From Nemertoderma westbladi (taxonomy: Eukaryota; Xenacoelomorpha; Nemertodermatida; Nemertodermatidae), in contig JAUCBJ010007490.1 of NCBI GenBank assembly GCA_032718475.1, forward strand, positions 16,798 to 80,797: a stretch of 64,000 bases of DNA. Reading direction: 5' to 3'. The notes below the pieces were generated by a model that was not told the origin of the DNA, did no database searches, and was given only the letters and a program-made list of their open reading frames with translations. Positions 9,824 to 22,448 of this stretch are shown here, piece after piece. The first letter of the stretch is position 1. Every line of letters starts with the position of its first letter. The translations under genes were made by a program, and so were the position numbers.

Positions 9824-12800
9824 ACACACTACTAGGATGCTTTGTCAGCCGCCACACTACTAGGATGCTTTGTCAGCCGCCACACTACTAGGATGCTTTG
9901 TCAGCCGCCACACTACTAGGATGATTTGTCAGCCGCCACACTACTAGGATGCTTTGTCAGCCGCCACACTACTAGGATGCTTTGTCAGCCGCCACACTAC
10001 TAGGATGCTTTGTCAGCCGCCACACTACTAGGATGATTTGTCAGCCGCCACACTACTAGGATGCTTTGTCAGCCGCCACACTACTAGGATGCTTTGTCAG
10101 CCGCCACACTACTAGGATGATTTGTCAGCCGCCACACTACTAGGATGCTTTGTCAGCCGCCACACTACTAGGATGCTTTGTCAGCCGCCACACTACTAGG
10201 ATGATTTGTCAGCCGCCACACTACTAGGATGCTTTGTCAGCCGCCACACTACTAGGATGATTTGTCAGCCGCCACACTACTAGGATGCTTTGTCAGCCGC
10301 CACACTACTAGGATGCTTTGTCAGCCGCCACACCACTAGGATGATTTGTCAGCCGCCACACTACTAGGATTATTTGTCATCTGCCACACTACTAGGATGC
10401 TTTGTCAGCCGCCACACTACTAGGATGCTTTGTCAGCCGCCACACTACTAGGATGATTTGTCAGCCGCCACACTACTAGGATGCTTTGTCAGCCGCCACA
10501 CTACTAGGATGCTTTGTCAGCCGCCACACTACTAGGATGCTTTGTCAGCTGCCACACTACTAGGATGATTTGTCAGCCGCCACACTACTAGGATGCTTTG
10601 TCAGCCGCCACACTACTAGGATGCTTTGTCAGCCGCCACACCACTAGGATGATTTGTCAGCCGCCACACTACTAGGATGCTTTGTCATCTGCCACACTAC
10701 TAGGATGATTTGTCAGCCGCCACACTACTAGGATGATTTGTCAGCCTCCACACTACTAGGATGATTTGTCAGCCGCCACACTACTAGGATGCTTTGTCAG
10801 CCGCCACACTACTAGGATGATTTGTCAGCCGCCACACTACTAGGATGCTTTGTCAGCCGCCACACTACTAGGATGATTTGTCAGCCGCCACACTACTAGG
10901 ATGCTTTGTCAGCCGCCACACAGCCACACTACTAGGATGCTTTGTCAGCCGCCACACTACTAGGATGATTTGTCAGCCGCCACACTACTAGGATGCTTTG
11001 TCAGCCGCCACACTACTAGGATGATTTGTCAGCCGCCACACTACTAGGATGCTTTGTCAGCCGCCACACTATTAGGATGATTTGTCAGCCGCCACACTAC
11101 TAGGATGCTTTGTCAGCCGCCACACTACTAGGATGATTTGCCAGCCGCCACACTACTAGGATGTTTTGTCAGCCGCCACACTACTAGGATGCTTTGTCAG
11201 CCGCCACACTACTAGGATGCTTTGTCAGCCGCCACACTACTAGGATGATTTGTCAGCCGCCACACTACTAGGATGCTCTGTCAGCCGCCACACTACTAGG
11301 ATGATTTGTCAGCCGCCACACTACTAGGATGCTTTGTCAGCCGCCACACTACTAGGATGATTTGTCAGCCGCCACACTACTAGGATGCTTTGTCAGCCGC
11401 CACACTACTAGGATGATTTGTCAGCCGCCACACTACTAGGATGCTTTGTCAGCCGCCACACTACTAGGATGATTTGTCAGCCGCCACACTACTAGGATGC
11501 TTTGTCAGCCGCCACACTACTAGGATGATTTGTCAGCCGCCACACTACTAGGATGCTTTGTCAGCCGCCACACAGCCACACTACTAGGATGCTTTGTCAG
11601 CCGCCACACTACTAGGATGATTTGTCAGCCGCCACACTACTAGGATGCTTTGTCAGCCGCCACACTACTAGGATGATTTGTCAGCCGCCACACTACTAGG
11701 ATGCTTTATCAGCCGCCACACTACTAGGATGATTTGTCAGCCGCCACACTACTAGGATGCTTTGTCAGCCGCCACACTACTAGGATGATTTGTCAGCCGC
11801 CACACTACTAGGATGCTTTGTCAGCCGCCACACTACTAGGATGCTTTGTCAGCCGCCACACTACTAGGATGCTTTGTCAGCCGCCACACTACTAGGATGA
11901 TTTATCAGCCGCCACACTACTAGGATGCTTTGTCAGCCGCCACACTACTAGGATGCTTTGTCAGCCGCCACACTACTAGGATGATTTGTCAGCCGCCACA
12001 CTACTAGGATGCTTTGTCAGCCGCCACACTACTAGGATGCTTTGTCAGCCGGGATGCTTTGTCAGCCGCCACACTACTAGGATGCTTTGTCAGCCGCCAC
12101 ACTACTAGGATGCTTTGTCAGCCGCTACACTACTAGGATGCTTTGTCAGCCGCCACACTACTAGGATGCTTTGTCAGCCGCCACACTACTAGGATGCTTT
12201 GTCAGCCGCCACACTACTAGGATGATTTGTCAGCCGCCACACTACTAGGATGATTTGTCAGCCGCCACACTACTAGGATGATTTGTCAGCCGCCACACTA
12301 CTAGGATGCTTTGTCAGCCGCCACACTACTAGGATGCTTTGTCAGCCGCCACACTACTAGGATGATTTGTCAGCCGCCACACTACTAGGATGCTTTGTCA
12401 GCCGCCACACTACTAGGATGCTTTGTCAGCCGCCACACTACTAGGATGATTTGTCAGCCGCCACACTACTAGGATGCTTTGTCAGCCGCCACACTACTAG
12501 GATGCTTTGTCAGCCGCCACACTACTAGGATGATTTGTCAGCCGCCACACTACTAGGATGCTTTGTCAGCCGCCACACTACTAGGATGATTTGTCAGCCG
12601 CCACACTACTAGGATGCTTTGTCAGCCGCCACACTACTAGGATGCTTTGTCAGCCGCCACACCACTAGGATGATTTGTCAGCCGCCACACTACTAGGATT
12701 ATTTGTCATCTGCCACACTACTAGGATGCTTTGTCAGCCGCCACACTACTAGGATGCTTTGTCAGCCGCCACACTACTAGGATGATTTGTCAGCCGCCAC

Positions 12801-15052
12801 ACTACTAGGATGCTTTGTCAGCCGCCACACTACTAGGATGCTTTGTCAGCCGCCACACTACTAGGATGCTTTGCCAGCTGCCACACTACTAGGATGATTT
12901 GTCAGCCGCCACACTACTAGGATGCTTTGTCAGCCGCCACACTACTAGGATGCTTTGTCAGCCGCCACACCACTAGGATGATTTGTCAGCCGCCACACTA
13001 CTAGGATTATTTGTCATCTGCCACACTACTAGGATGATTTGTCAGCCGCCACACTACTAGGATTATTTGTCAGCCTCCACACTACTAGGATGATTTGTCA
13101 GCCGCCACACTACTAGGATGCTTTGTCAGCCGCCACACTACTAGGATGATTTGTCAGCCGCCACACTACTAGGATGCTTTGTCAGCCGCCACACTACTAG
13201 GATGATTTGTCAGCCGCCACACTACTAGGATGCTTTGTCAGCCGCCACACAGCCACACTACTAGGATGCTTTGTCAGCCGCCACACTACTAGGATGATTT
13301 GTCAGCCGCCACACTACTAGGATGCTTTGTCAGCCGCCACACTACTAGGATGATTTGTCAGCCGCCACACTACTAGGATGCTTTGTCAGCCGCCACACTA
13401 CTAGGATGATTTGTCAGCCGCCACACTACTAGGATGCTTTGTCAGCCGCCACACTACTAGGATGATTTGCCAGCCGCCACACTACTAGGATGTTTTGTCA
13501 GCCGCCACACTACTAGGATGCTTTGTCAGCCGCCACACTACTAGGATGCTTTGTCAGCCGCCACACTACTAGGATGATTTGTCAGCCGCCACACTACTAG
13601 GATGCTCTGTCAGCCGCCACACTACTAGGATGCTTTGTCAGCCGCCACACTACTAGGATGCTTTGTCAGCCGCCACACTACTAGGATGATTTGTCAGCCG
13701 CCACACTACTAGGATGCTTTGTCAGCCGCCACACTACTAGGATGATTTGTCAGCCGCCACACTACTAGGATGCTTTGTCAGCCGCCACACTACTAGGATG
13801 ATTTGTCAGCCGCCACACTACTAGGATGCTTTGTCAGCCGCCACACAGCCACACTACTAGGATGCTTTGTCAGCCGCCACACTACTAGGATGATTTGTCA
13901 GCCGCCACACTACTAGGATGCTTTGTCAGCCGCCACACTACTAGGATGATTTGTCAGCCGCCACACTACTAGGATGCTTTATCAGCCGCCACACTACTAG
14001 GATGATTTGTCAGCCGCCACACTACTAGGATGCTTTGTCAGCCGCCACACTACTAGGATGATTTGTCAGCCGCCACACTACTAGGATGCTTTGTCAGCCG
14101 CCACACTACTAGGATGCTTTGTCAGCCGCCACACTACTAGGATGCTTTGTCAGCCGCCACACTACTAGGATGATTTATCAGCCGCCACACTACTAGGATG
14201 CTTTGTCAGCCGCCACACTACTAGGATGCTTTGTCAGCCGCCACACTACTAGGATGATTTGTCAGCCGCCACACTACTAGGATGCTTTGTCAGCCGCCAC
14301 ACTACTAGGATGCTTTGTCAGCCGGGATGCTTTGTCAGCCGCCACACTACTAGGATGCTTTGTCAGCCGCCACACTACTAGGATGCTTTGTCAGCCGCCA
14401 CACTACTAGGATGCTTTGTCAGCCGCCACACTACTAGGATGCTTTGTCAGCCGCCACACTACTAGGATGCTTTGTCAGCCGCCACACTACTAGGATGATT
14501 TGTCAGCCGCCACACTACTAGGATGATTTGTCAGCCGCCACACTACTAGGATGATTTGTCAGCCGCCACACTACTAGGATGCTTTGTCAGCCGCCACACA
14601 ACTAGGATGCTTTGTCAGCCGCCACACTACTAGGATGCTTTGTCAGCCGCCACACTACTAGGATGCTTTGTCAGCCGCCACACTACTAGGATGCTTTGTC
14701 AGCCACCACACTACTAGGATGCTTTGTCAGCCGCCACACTACTAGGATGCTTTGTCAGCCGCCACACTACTAGGATGCTTTGTCAGCCGCCACACTACTA
14801 GGATGCTTTGTCAGCCGCCACACTACTAGGATGCTTTGTCAGCCGCCACACTACTAGGATGATTTGTCAGCCGCCACACTACTAGGATGCTTTGTCAGCC
14901 GCCACACTACTAGGATGATTTGTCAGCCGCCACACTACTAGGATGATTTGTCAGCCGCCACACTACTAGGATGCTTTGTCAGCCGCCACACTACTAGGAT
15001 GCTTTGTCAGCCGCCACACTACTAGGATGCTTTGTCAGCCGCCACACAGCCA
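9824..15052. repeat. 28-bp satellite array, about 186 units
   Basis: Uninterrupted tandem copies of a 28-bp unit (CACACTACTAGGATGCTTTG plus TCAGCCGC). The main variation is one base, GATGCTTT versus GATGATTT, with rarer variants (CACCACTAGG, GGATTATTTGTCATCTGCC, GATGTTTTG, truncated units CACACAGCCACAC and AGCCGGGATGC). Several rare variants recur at about 2.27-2.33 kb: 11573 and 13846, 12051 and 14324, 10921 and 13250. A block of some 80 units has therefore been duplicated as a whole. It occupies intron 5 of the kinesin gene. Confidence 0.97.
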
Positions 15053-15369
15053 TTTAGATAGATTAATCCTCTTCGAGCGCGATGAATTACCCTCATCGCT
15101 ACAAAATATTATATTATTTTAATTAAAGTATTTTCTAGAAATAAAAAAATAAAAGGAGCCCCTAAGAATATTTTTGCCAAATCACATTGATACTGTTGAC
15201 GTTCCCCTTTTTTTCAGTAGAATTGGTTAAATTTTCATTATCTTTTAGGATTTCGGCTGTTCACGTTTTGGCATGTCGTATAGAATATGTAATATGATTC
15301 ACCTCACTTTTGTATTGTGTGTAATTGCCAGGAAATATTTTAATAACTATATTATAATATTTCACTAAC
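15053..15369. other. Intron 5 flank, nothing recognised
   Basis: AT-rich intron between the satellite and exon 5. Confidence 0.6.
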
Positions 15370-15506
15370 CAGTATCATTAGTCTGGACAGTTTCAACGTA
15401 TATAGTAAATATCGAATGGGATCTAGAAGAGTCAGCATTCATCAAGGTGGCCCCAGTGGCCCTAATCCGCCAGCCTGTTTCCATTAGTGTCTGACAATCT
15501 CTCACA
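15370..15506 (-). CDS. KIF17: KIF17-like exon 5 (switch I)
   Basis: Forty-five codons, VRDCQTLMETGWRIRATG through NADSSRSHSIFTI. NxxSSRSH is the kinesin switch I loop that senses the gamma phosphate. Acceptor TTTTAG; donor ACTG|GTTAGT. The last base joins GC from exon 6 to give Gly. The following intron holds the 5.2-kb 28-bp satellite. Confidence 0.88.
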
Positions 15507-16412
15507 CTAAAACAAGCTTGCATCTTGAGATCTTGATAAAAAAAATATAAAATGTGAAATTAATTTCTTAATCCGAAACACATTATTAAATGAAGTAATG
15601 AGTTATGCGACGCTTTAATAACTGCTAAACCTAAGACTTATAATCTAGCATTTTATAAGATTACAGTGCGATGCATTCTAGATGAGAATTTGTTTCTTTT
15701 ATCAAGTGCTGACTTTGATCTAATTTTATTCGAAAATGGAAATATTTAATTAAAAGATAGAGTTACTTATTCTTGGAATGCATGATTATTCATCTAGAAT
15801 CCCTCCACCCCGCTCTGTTCAGTGTGCGTGGTTGACTGTGCAGCAATGTAAATGATCATATTTGCTTGGGCGTCGGCGTCGCCCAATCCCAATCCAGGTA
15901 TTCAGTGAACTTATTTATCCCACGGTTCCCGCTTTAAGTAAATATCCCTGATTCTCTCGGAAATCACTATTTTTCAGTATTGTTCCATCGTCTCCCGATA
16001 ATCCAATCGATACAACTTAACTACTCCGACGAATAATCGCTGGTACGGTTGCAATAATGTAACGCCGTTATGTTTCTACTATATTGTACTATACGGGATA
16101 CTACGATACTATATATTTAAAAATTTGTTAAATAACATTTAGATACATAGCTTGTTTTTAAATTAATAAAATTATAAAATAAAACTTTTTAAATAAAATA
16201 AAGTATTTCATAAAATAAAACAATGTATAAATATATTCACTATCAGTTAAATTTTAATAATAAATACACAAACAGAATTTAATAACATAAAACAAATGAT
16301 AAATATATTCACTATCAGAAACATTTAATAATAAATACACAAACAGAGACAATGACGATATTTCCACAAACTAATAACCAATAAAATAATAATTAATAAT
16401 ATCTAGGCAAAC
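15507..16412. other. Intron containing an unlocated mini-exon
   Basis: Exons 4 and 5 do not join in phase and about eight conserved residues after GVYCK are absent, so an exon of roughly 25 bases (length 1 modulo 3) is expected here on the minus strand. Candidates such as AG at 16091 to GT near 16064 have the right length but not the expected residues, so none is called. Confidence 0.5.
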
Positions 16413-16576
16413 CTTTACAGTAAACACCTTGCTCTGGGTGCTCTTTAAGTTCCAACTTCCTTTTATTGCATAAAAGATCTCGAACTTCTTCATTATAGAT
16501 CTCGAGGTAAGAAGCGTGGACTAAGAATTTATTGCACGTCGTCAAATGTGGGGCCTCAAATATGTCAGAAAAAGAC
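16413..16576 (-). CDS. KIF17: KIF17-like exon 4
   Basis: Fifty-four full codons between a split Arg and a split codon at the donor. It encodes [19 protein letters not shown], the highly conserved YLEIYNExxxDLL segment of kinesins, then [14 protein letters not shown]. The acceptor has a T-rich tract and the donor reads AAG|GTTTGC, which is weak. The exon ends in phase 1, but the next recognised exon needs a phase-2 predecessor, so a mini-exon must lie between them. Confidence 0.88.
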
Positions 16577-17464
16577 CTAAAAAATCAATATTATGAAATG
16601 TAAGATGTATTACTTCACTCAGAAATATGTTATTATTTGGTTAGGCATTTAATAACTTTTGTTTTCTATCATATTACTAAATAAATAATAATTGTAATAG
16701 ATACGCCCCCAAACGGGGTAAAATGGTAGAGAATATAAAATATGAACCGAGAGACACGAAGGTATATAAATAAAATTTGTATAAATATTAAAAGCTTAAA
16801 ATTCCAAAAAAAAGAGTTAAAGATGTGGTAGACGCGATTGGAGTGCACCGAGGTCACTGTGTCATGCGTGGTATCTCCGGTTGCGTGTACAGTCACTCAG
16901 TTGGCAATTAACCAAAGCAGAAGTTGTATAGTTTCCACCGCTGCGCTAGGCTCCTTTACCGGTACACTGTCAGACCATGCGATCAAGATTAACTGATTAA
17001 CATCAAAACAAACTGTCTTATTTACCGGGCCTACGGATAATCAGTCCATCAGTAAACAGTAAGGTCCAGCTGTCTGCGGGCAGCGCGTAGGAACTCACTC
17101 ATAAAGTCGAACGGTCGGGATCCCGAGGCCAACACAGGATCCCGCCACACACGTCTAATTAATTACCTTTCAGAATAATATATATAGTATATGTACCGGC
17201 TCACAGAGTCAATTCAGGGCAACTACTCGCCCAACACCCATAGTCGATTCAGGACAACTATTTGCCCGGCTCCCAGAGTCACAACTATTTTTTTAGTGCG
17301 GCCCAATAATAATATCTTTAATAAAATTGTTGTTAATAGATATAATTTAATCGCTTAACATTTATATTTTGTTGTAGGTGGTCAATATATAAAATTGCCT
17401 CGACTCTCAATACCTAGACCTACATACCTTAATGTACTAAAGTAAAGTACTTTCCTTATCTAAC
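16577..17464. other. Intron 3, nothing recognised
   Basis: Non-coding. A short direct repeat (CCCAACACCC/CCCGGCTCCCAGAGTC, 17200-17285) is the only pattern seen. Confidence 0.5.
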
Positions 17465-17580
17465 CTTGGAATAATACCCAACTGTGATAAGGGATCAGTG
17501 AGGCCCTGCATCGTGAATGACTTGCCGCATCCAGTTTGCCCGTAGGCAAATACTGTGGTGTTGTAGCCTTCAACGACACT
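17465..17580 (-). CDS. KIF17: KIF17-like exon 3 (P-loop)
   Basis: Thirty-eight codons plus two bases. It contains [18 protein letters not shown], the Walker A/P-loop that binds the ATP phosphates, and the downstream SFTMQG. The acceptor is TTTAG|AGT. The donor AAG|GTTAGA has T at +3, and the split AG/G codon restores Arg with exon 4. The BEL element's target duplication starts 54 bp upstream of this exon at 17634, so intron 2 between exons 2 and 3 is almost entirely the transposon. Confidence 0.9.
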
Positions 17581-17638
17581 CTAAACGGATAACAATAATC
17601 AATAAATACCGAACGACACAATTATTGAATAAGACGTT

Positions 17639-18814
17639 TGTAAAAGCTTTTGCGTCATTAACCGGTTATTTTCCCTTAAAGTACTCTGTAGTTGGTTTGC
17701 CAGGCATAAAAAGGCCGTGTCCTTGCTGTACTGGTGTTTTAGAGGACATAAAAGTCATTTCTTATGTATTTGTACTGTATTTGTACTTTAGAGGACATAA
17801 TCCGCAATCTCGTGACGCGATAAGCTAGATACTCTTGAAAACAGTGTCGCTACCATGACGACGGCTAACAGCTGATATTGCCACGTCGACGTTTCTTTGT
17901 TTCTTTGTTCTCTCGTTGTTCGGTTGACCAATCAGAGCGTTTGTTGTCTCTGTGTTGGAGGTGTATACAGAGGCTCAATAGTTCAGTGTTATGTTTTTGC
18001 CCAGAGCCTAAGAACCGGCTTTTGGCACCTCCGTGTTTTCAGTTTTTAGTCTTACACTAGTAGGCTTAATTATAAGGACATATATCCGTTATCATAACAT
18101 AACATACCATACCTAATCAAACAACCTGTGCATACTTTTATATTGTTATACTGCTATTTACTGTCAGTTCTTCATAATATGGTTGATGAATTATTATATT
18201 TGGAATAACGATAAATAACCCCGAAAACCCAATATTCTTGATATACCGAAGGTAAGAGAGAAAGGTTACATATAACGATTGTGACTTATGTTAAAGTGGT
18301 TTGAAGTGAATCTAATGTTATTTGATAGACCCTACATGATTCGGTCCGTGTTCCTTTTATATGTGACTAAAATCAGTGAAGATCGGCAGATTAGTGTGCA
18401 GTATTGTGCAGCATTGTGTATTAGTGAGACTGATAACGAAGCATTTCCTAAAGAATGCGCCATATATGTGAATTGTAACTAAGCCATATCGTTGTGAGTA
18501 GTTTAAGTCATAACTCTGTTTATATAGGTAGAGCGCCACGTCCTAAAGGAACTGTTAATATTTCCCGAAGGTGAATAATATTGTCAGAGATTATATAATA
18601 CTGTCAGTCGAATAATACATTAGGCCTACATAGCAATACGATTAAGCCGTCGAACCCAATCTCCCGGGTATATCCAGCGGGTGAATGATCGCGCACAGAT
18701 TGGTTTCGACTAGTGTAGTGAATCAAATACTTGTCATAGGCTAAAAGCGAATTATTATCTAGAAGACATCCTAATTTGGCGGGTTAAACTGCCAAAGGTC
18801 TGAAAGCGCGAACA
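17639..18814 (+). repeat. BEL/Pao 5' LTR
   Basis: 1176 bp, TGTAAAAGCT...GCGCGAACA. It repeats at 32286-33461, including two spurious short frames that are identical in both copies. In this family the LTR carries the promoter and polyadenylation signal; no clear TATA box or AATAAA was recognised. The primer-binding site expected just after 18814 was not identified with confidence. Confidence 0.95.
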
Positions 18815-19084
18815 ATAACGGATATAGCTTCTGTATTGCAGTAGGCAATAAAGCTGAAGTACCGGCAACCGGTACCCAGTAGGCCTGACTACCTAACCAC
18901 CCGGACCGGTACCTACAGCAGTACAGGTACAGCAGTATTATTCGATTTTGATAATTATATACCGGTAGGCCTTAATAATTAATCAGGGACTGCAGCCCTG
19001 GTTTTTTATTGAGATTTTTACTTATTTCTGTCAAGTTTTATTTGTTTGTAGGCCAGTATTGAACAGAAGGCGTGTAAGCCTGAT

Positions 19085-19649
19085 CAGATTGTACAGACAA
19101 TTTGTAGGCTGAGCTGTTGTCTGATTGTTGTTAAGTCTGAACGGATTGCAGTGTGTGTAGATCACTTGTCCGATAAAGAACGGTTAGGAAGTAGGGGCAG
19201 CCAAAGCTGTAAGGTAAACCCCCAACTAAAGAATAAGTCGTACTACTGGGTTAGAACGCATACTACCTAATCATTTCGGAGTCTGCATGTCCTGTAGTTT
19301 ATTTAGGCTTGAGAGTAGTCTGCCATCGTTTAGTCTGTACTTTGTTTGTGTAGTCTGTACAGGTAGCGTATAATATTTATTTAGATAATTTGTAGGCTGG
19401 ATAGTTGTCTGGCTGTTATTAGGTCTGAAGGATTGCAGTGTGTGTAGATCACCTGTCCGATAAAGAATGGTTAGGAAGTAGGGGCAGCCAAAGCTGTAAG
19501 GTAAACCCCCATCTAAAGAATAAGTCGTACTACTGGGTTAGAACGCATACTACCTAATCATTTCGGAGTCTGCATGTCCTGTAGTTTATTTAGGCTTGAT
19601 AGTAGTCTGTCAGTATTTGGTCTGCATTTTGTTTGAGTAGTTTGTACGC
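19085..19649 (+). repeat. Tandem direct repeat of about 280 bp in the BEL leader
   Basis: Two copies, about 19085-19364 and 19384-19649, sharing long blocks such as GATTGCAGTGTGTGTAGATC, GGGGCAGCCAAAGCTGTAAG and TCATTTCGGAGTCTGCATGT, with scattered substitutions. The copies diverge far more than the LTRs do, so the duplication predates this insertion. Confidence 0.85.
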
Positions 19650-20559
19650 GTAGCGTAATATTTATTATTCAGAGTTTATGCGATTATTCGCAACATTCAT
19701 TCCCCAAGTTTGTTCCTACAATAATTGTGTTTGTTATACATACCGCTATAGTCAAATTAACCCCGGTACTACACGGGCTGCTTGGCGTAGGTAAAGACTG
19801 GTGATTTTGTGCATCGGTCACTCCAGCAGATGCCGTGGTTCTTTTAACTGTTCAAGTATATTTAACTACTGATTATCTGTTGTACAAGTACTCGTACCTA
19901 ATTTAGGGTTTAGTGTACAGTGCTTTCCGAGAGTAATTAGTGTAGGCATTATATTTGTGTTGTAAAGTGGTTGATAGGCACGTTCGATTAGCTCTATTAA
20001 CTTCTAGGTAGGAACACTCCGTGATACATAACGTAGTACCTATAGCGATACGGCTATAGGTCGTCAGGCGGTGGTATTTTCCTATCTGGACAACGCAGTG
20101 TATTTACTACTACTTATTATTTTCAAATACCGTAGTACCCTGTCCGTTGTAATAACCAGATTTCTAACCCTTTGTTAGGCTGGTTTGTAGACTTCTTGTA
20201 AAATTACCCTAAAATTTCGTATTTTGTGTTTTTTGTAAATTTTTGTGTTTATTTAGAGATTGTAATCTCAACCCGAATTGTACGTAATTTGTAGTATTAA
20301 GTAACTTAGTTAAATTAGAATTATTTGTTTTAGTGTCCAACAAGTAGCACTCCACTGAGAGCGCACTGCTTATGTGTAGTGACTCCCCAGAAATAATAAC
20401 ATTTATTTCAACATTGACAAAACCCATTAAACGGGTATATATATATTATAAATCAACTCAAACGATTTATAAATAGTAGGCCTGCCATACAACAATTAAG
20501 TCTCAATATCAGTTGGACTACTGCTTAAATAACGGCAATAAAGTAAGTTAAAGTAACCA

Positions 20560-20970
20560 AGTAACCCTTAAAATTCAGAAATTCAGTTATTTAAAATAAT
20601 TGATATACCGGTATTTACAATAGGCTTATTATATTTATTTCTATAAATTTTAGGTTGAAATCATACCGGTATTCTGTAATTAATTCTAGTTTGTAATTAT
20701 ACTTATATATATACACTATAAGTGTAAACTGCATACCGGTATTTACAATAGGCCTATTATCTTTATTTCTATAAATTTAGGCTGAAATTATACCGGTACT
20801 TGTAATTAATTCTAGTCCAGAATTATATATACTACAAACTGTAAACTGTATACCGGTATTCCCGATAGGCCTATTATATATTTATATATATTTGTGCTAA
20901 AATTATACCGGTATTCTGTGATAAACCTAGTCTGTAATAATACTTATATAGTTATATATACTATAAGCAT
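20560..20970 (+). repeat. Degenerate ~130-bp tandem repeat with ACCGGT palindromes
   Basis: Three to four copies of a unit containing TACCGGTATTTACAATAGGC, TTATTTCTATAAATTTAGG, TACCGGTATTCTGTAATTAA and TAATTATACTTATATATA. They end about 140 bp before the gag ATG. Confidence 0.75.
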
Positions 20971-21113
20971 ACCGGTATTCTAATATATTATATATATCAC
21001 GCTACACTGAGTAGCAGTATCGGTAATTAATTACTAGGCTAGCAGTTAACTCTGAATTACTAGACTTGCTTAAACTGTAATATAGCAGTAGGCATTCAAC
21101 TGTTTAAACAAAC

Positions 21114-22448
21114 ATGTCTGATACTAAGCAGAACCTGTCAGACAGTTTATTAGATGTAACTATCTGCGACTCAGATAAAGGTGTAGAACCGTCTACACCT
21201 AAGTTCAGTTCACCCCCCACTGTGAGGAAGGTCATCCCTCCAGTAGTAATAAAAGAACCTAGGCTGGTCCAACATCGTAGGTCTATCATAGGCACTCGAG
21301 CTCAGGTCAAGCGGGACCAAGAAGCCGCGGAACAGCAACAACCCGCGAGCCAAGAACTTATTTCTCAGCGGCCCGACAGCTCCAGTAGTGAAGATACTGT
21401 AGAACTGACACCCGAGCGCGGAGCAAAGATGACGGATGCGGTTTATTCGGATCCCCTTCTCATCCTTCCTGCAGCCGTACTCACTAGGTTATTGATCGCG
21501 GTGGAAGAACACCAGATCGATTGGGCGAGAAGTAAGCGATCCACTAAAGATCGTTATGAGGGATACACAAGGGAAGAGCTGCAGTCTATGGTCGAGTCGC
21601 AATGGAACTTCCCCGGACCCGGACTCCCGTTTGATTTATCAGAAGCTGCCTGGGAAGACATACACCGGATGGGTGTAGCCAAGGAAACCATCGATCCAGC
21701 TGTATGGAAGAGGTCCGCAGCCGGATACGCACAAGGATTCTTCAGCTCTATGGAGCGAGTAGAAAAACAACTGTTTCAACAACCTCAAGGACCTCAAGAG
21801 CAGGGACAACTGCTTTATCAAGTTAGAGAAAGAATTCTGCGAATTAGGCTAATCTTATCGGCCTTTGAGGAGGCTTCTAAAAGAAGACAAGACACGTCGT
21901 TGCAAGTTGCCGTAAAGACTTGGTTTCAACGGGTGAGTCGCCAGGTTCAAGGAACAGCTCAGTGGAAAGCTCAGCTGGAGGAGCGCTCAACCCATGGAGA
22001 ATCAACAGACGCTACTTTTTCCCAAGTGGAAAGTGAAGCGACGGCAGAGAAACCGCATAAGAGGGATGCCATTGACATCTATCTGTCAGACTATCAGCAT
22101 TTCGTAGGTGATGAAGAGTTGAGGAGAAGGTTGGACGGACTTAGCCCTAATAGTGAAGGAGCCCAGCGTGTGCTTGATGCCATAGACGTGGATAGGTTAG
22201 CGGCGAACCAAGCTAAATTCGATGAACAACTCCGCATCGCTAGAGACCAAGAAGAAAGGGTGAAGAAAAAACGTATAGAAGACAGAAAGATAGCAGCAGC
22301 GGCAGCAGCAGTGGCAGAAGCAGAAAGAAAAGCGGCAGTGGCAGAGGCAGAAAGAAAAGCGAGCGGCCTTGGCAGCTGCAGTGGCAGAAGCAGAAAGAAA
22401 GGCGGCTTTGGCAGCTGCAGTGGCAGAAGCAGAACGAAAGGCGTCTGA
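21114..22448 (+). pseudogene. BEL/Pao gag, N-terminal part, frame broken at its end
   Basis: A 444-codon frame starting with ATG at 21114. The protein is hydrophilic, with a long helical, charged C-terminal half ending in AEAERKA repeats. It is placed as gag because it lies between the leader and the frame with zinc knuckles. A 4-base duplication (AGCGAGCG) near 22358-22366, inside the repeated GCAGAAGCAGAAAG tract, shifts the frame, so codons after about 22364 are not genuine. The rest of gag continues in frame 1. Confidence 0.8.

Larger units (their letters stand above)
18815..21113 (+). other. BEL/Pao long untranslated leader
   Basis: A 2.3-kb leader without a supported frame. It contains two repeat arrays (listed separately) and many ACCGGT palindromes. 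A leader of this length before gag is unusual; it could hold packaging or internal-initiation signals, which is inference only. Confidence 0.7.

Noticed and set aside
9824-15052. Possible CRISPR array
   Set aside because: The repeats are directly contiguous with no unique spacers; it is a eukaryotic satellite in an intron.
16066-16090. Candidate 25-base micro-exon for the kinesin
   Set aside because: Length and phase fit, but the encoded residues do not resemble the conserved segment after GVYCK.
17517-17828. Plus-strand 103-codon frame
   Set aside because: It overlaps kinesin exon 3 on the opposite strand and the BEL LTR start; no homology.
17878-18482. Short plus-strand frames repeated identically at 32525-33129
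   Set aside because: They are repeated only because they lie in the two LTRs; no coding signal.
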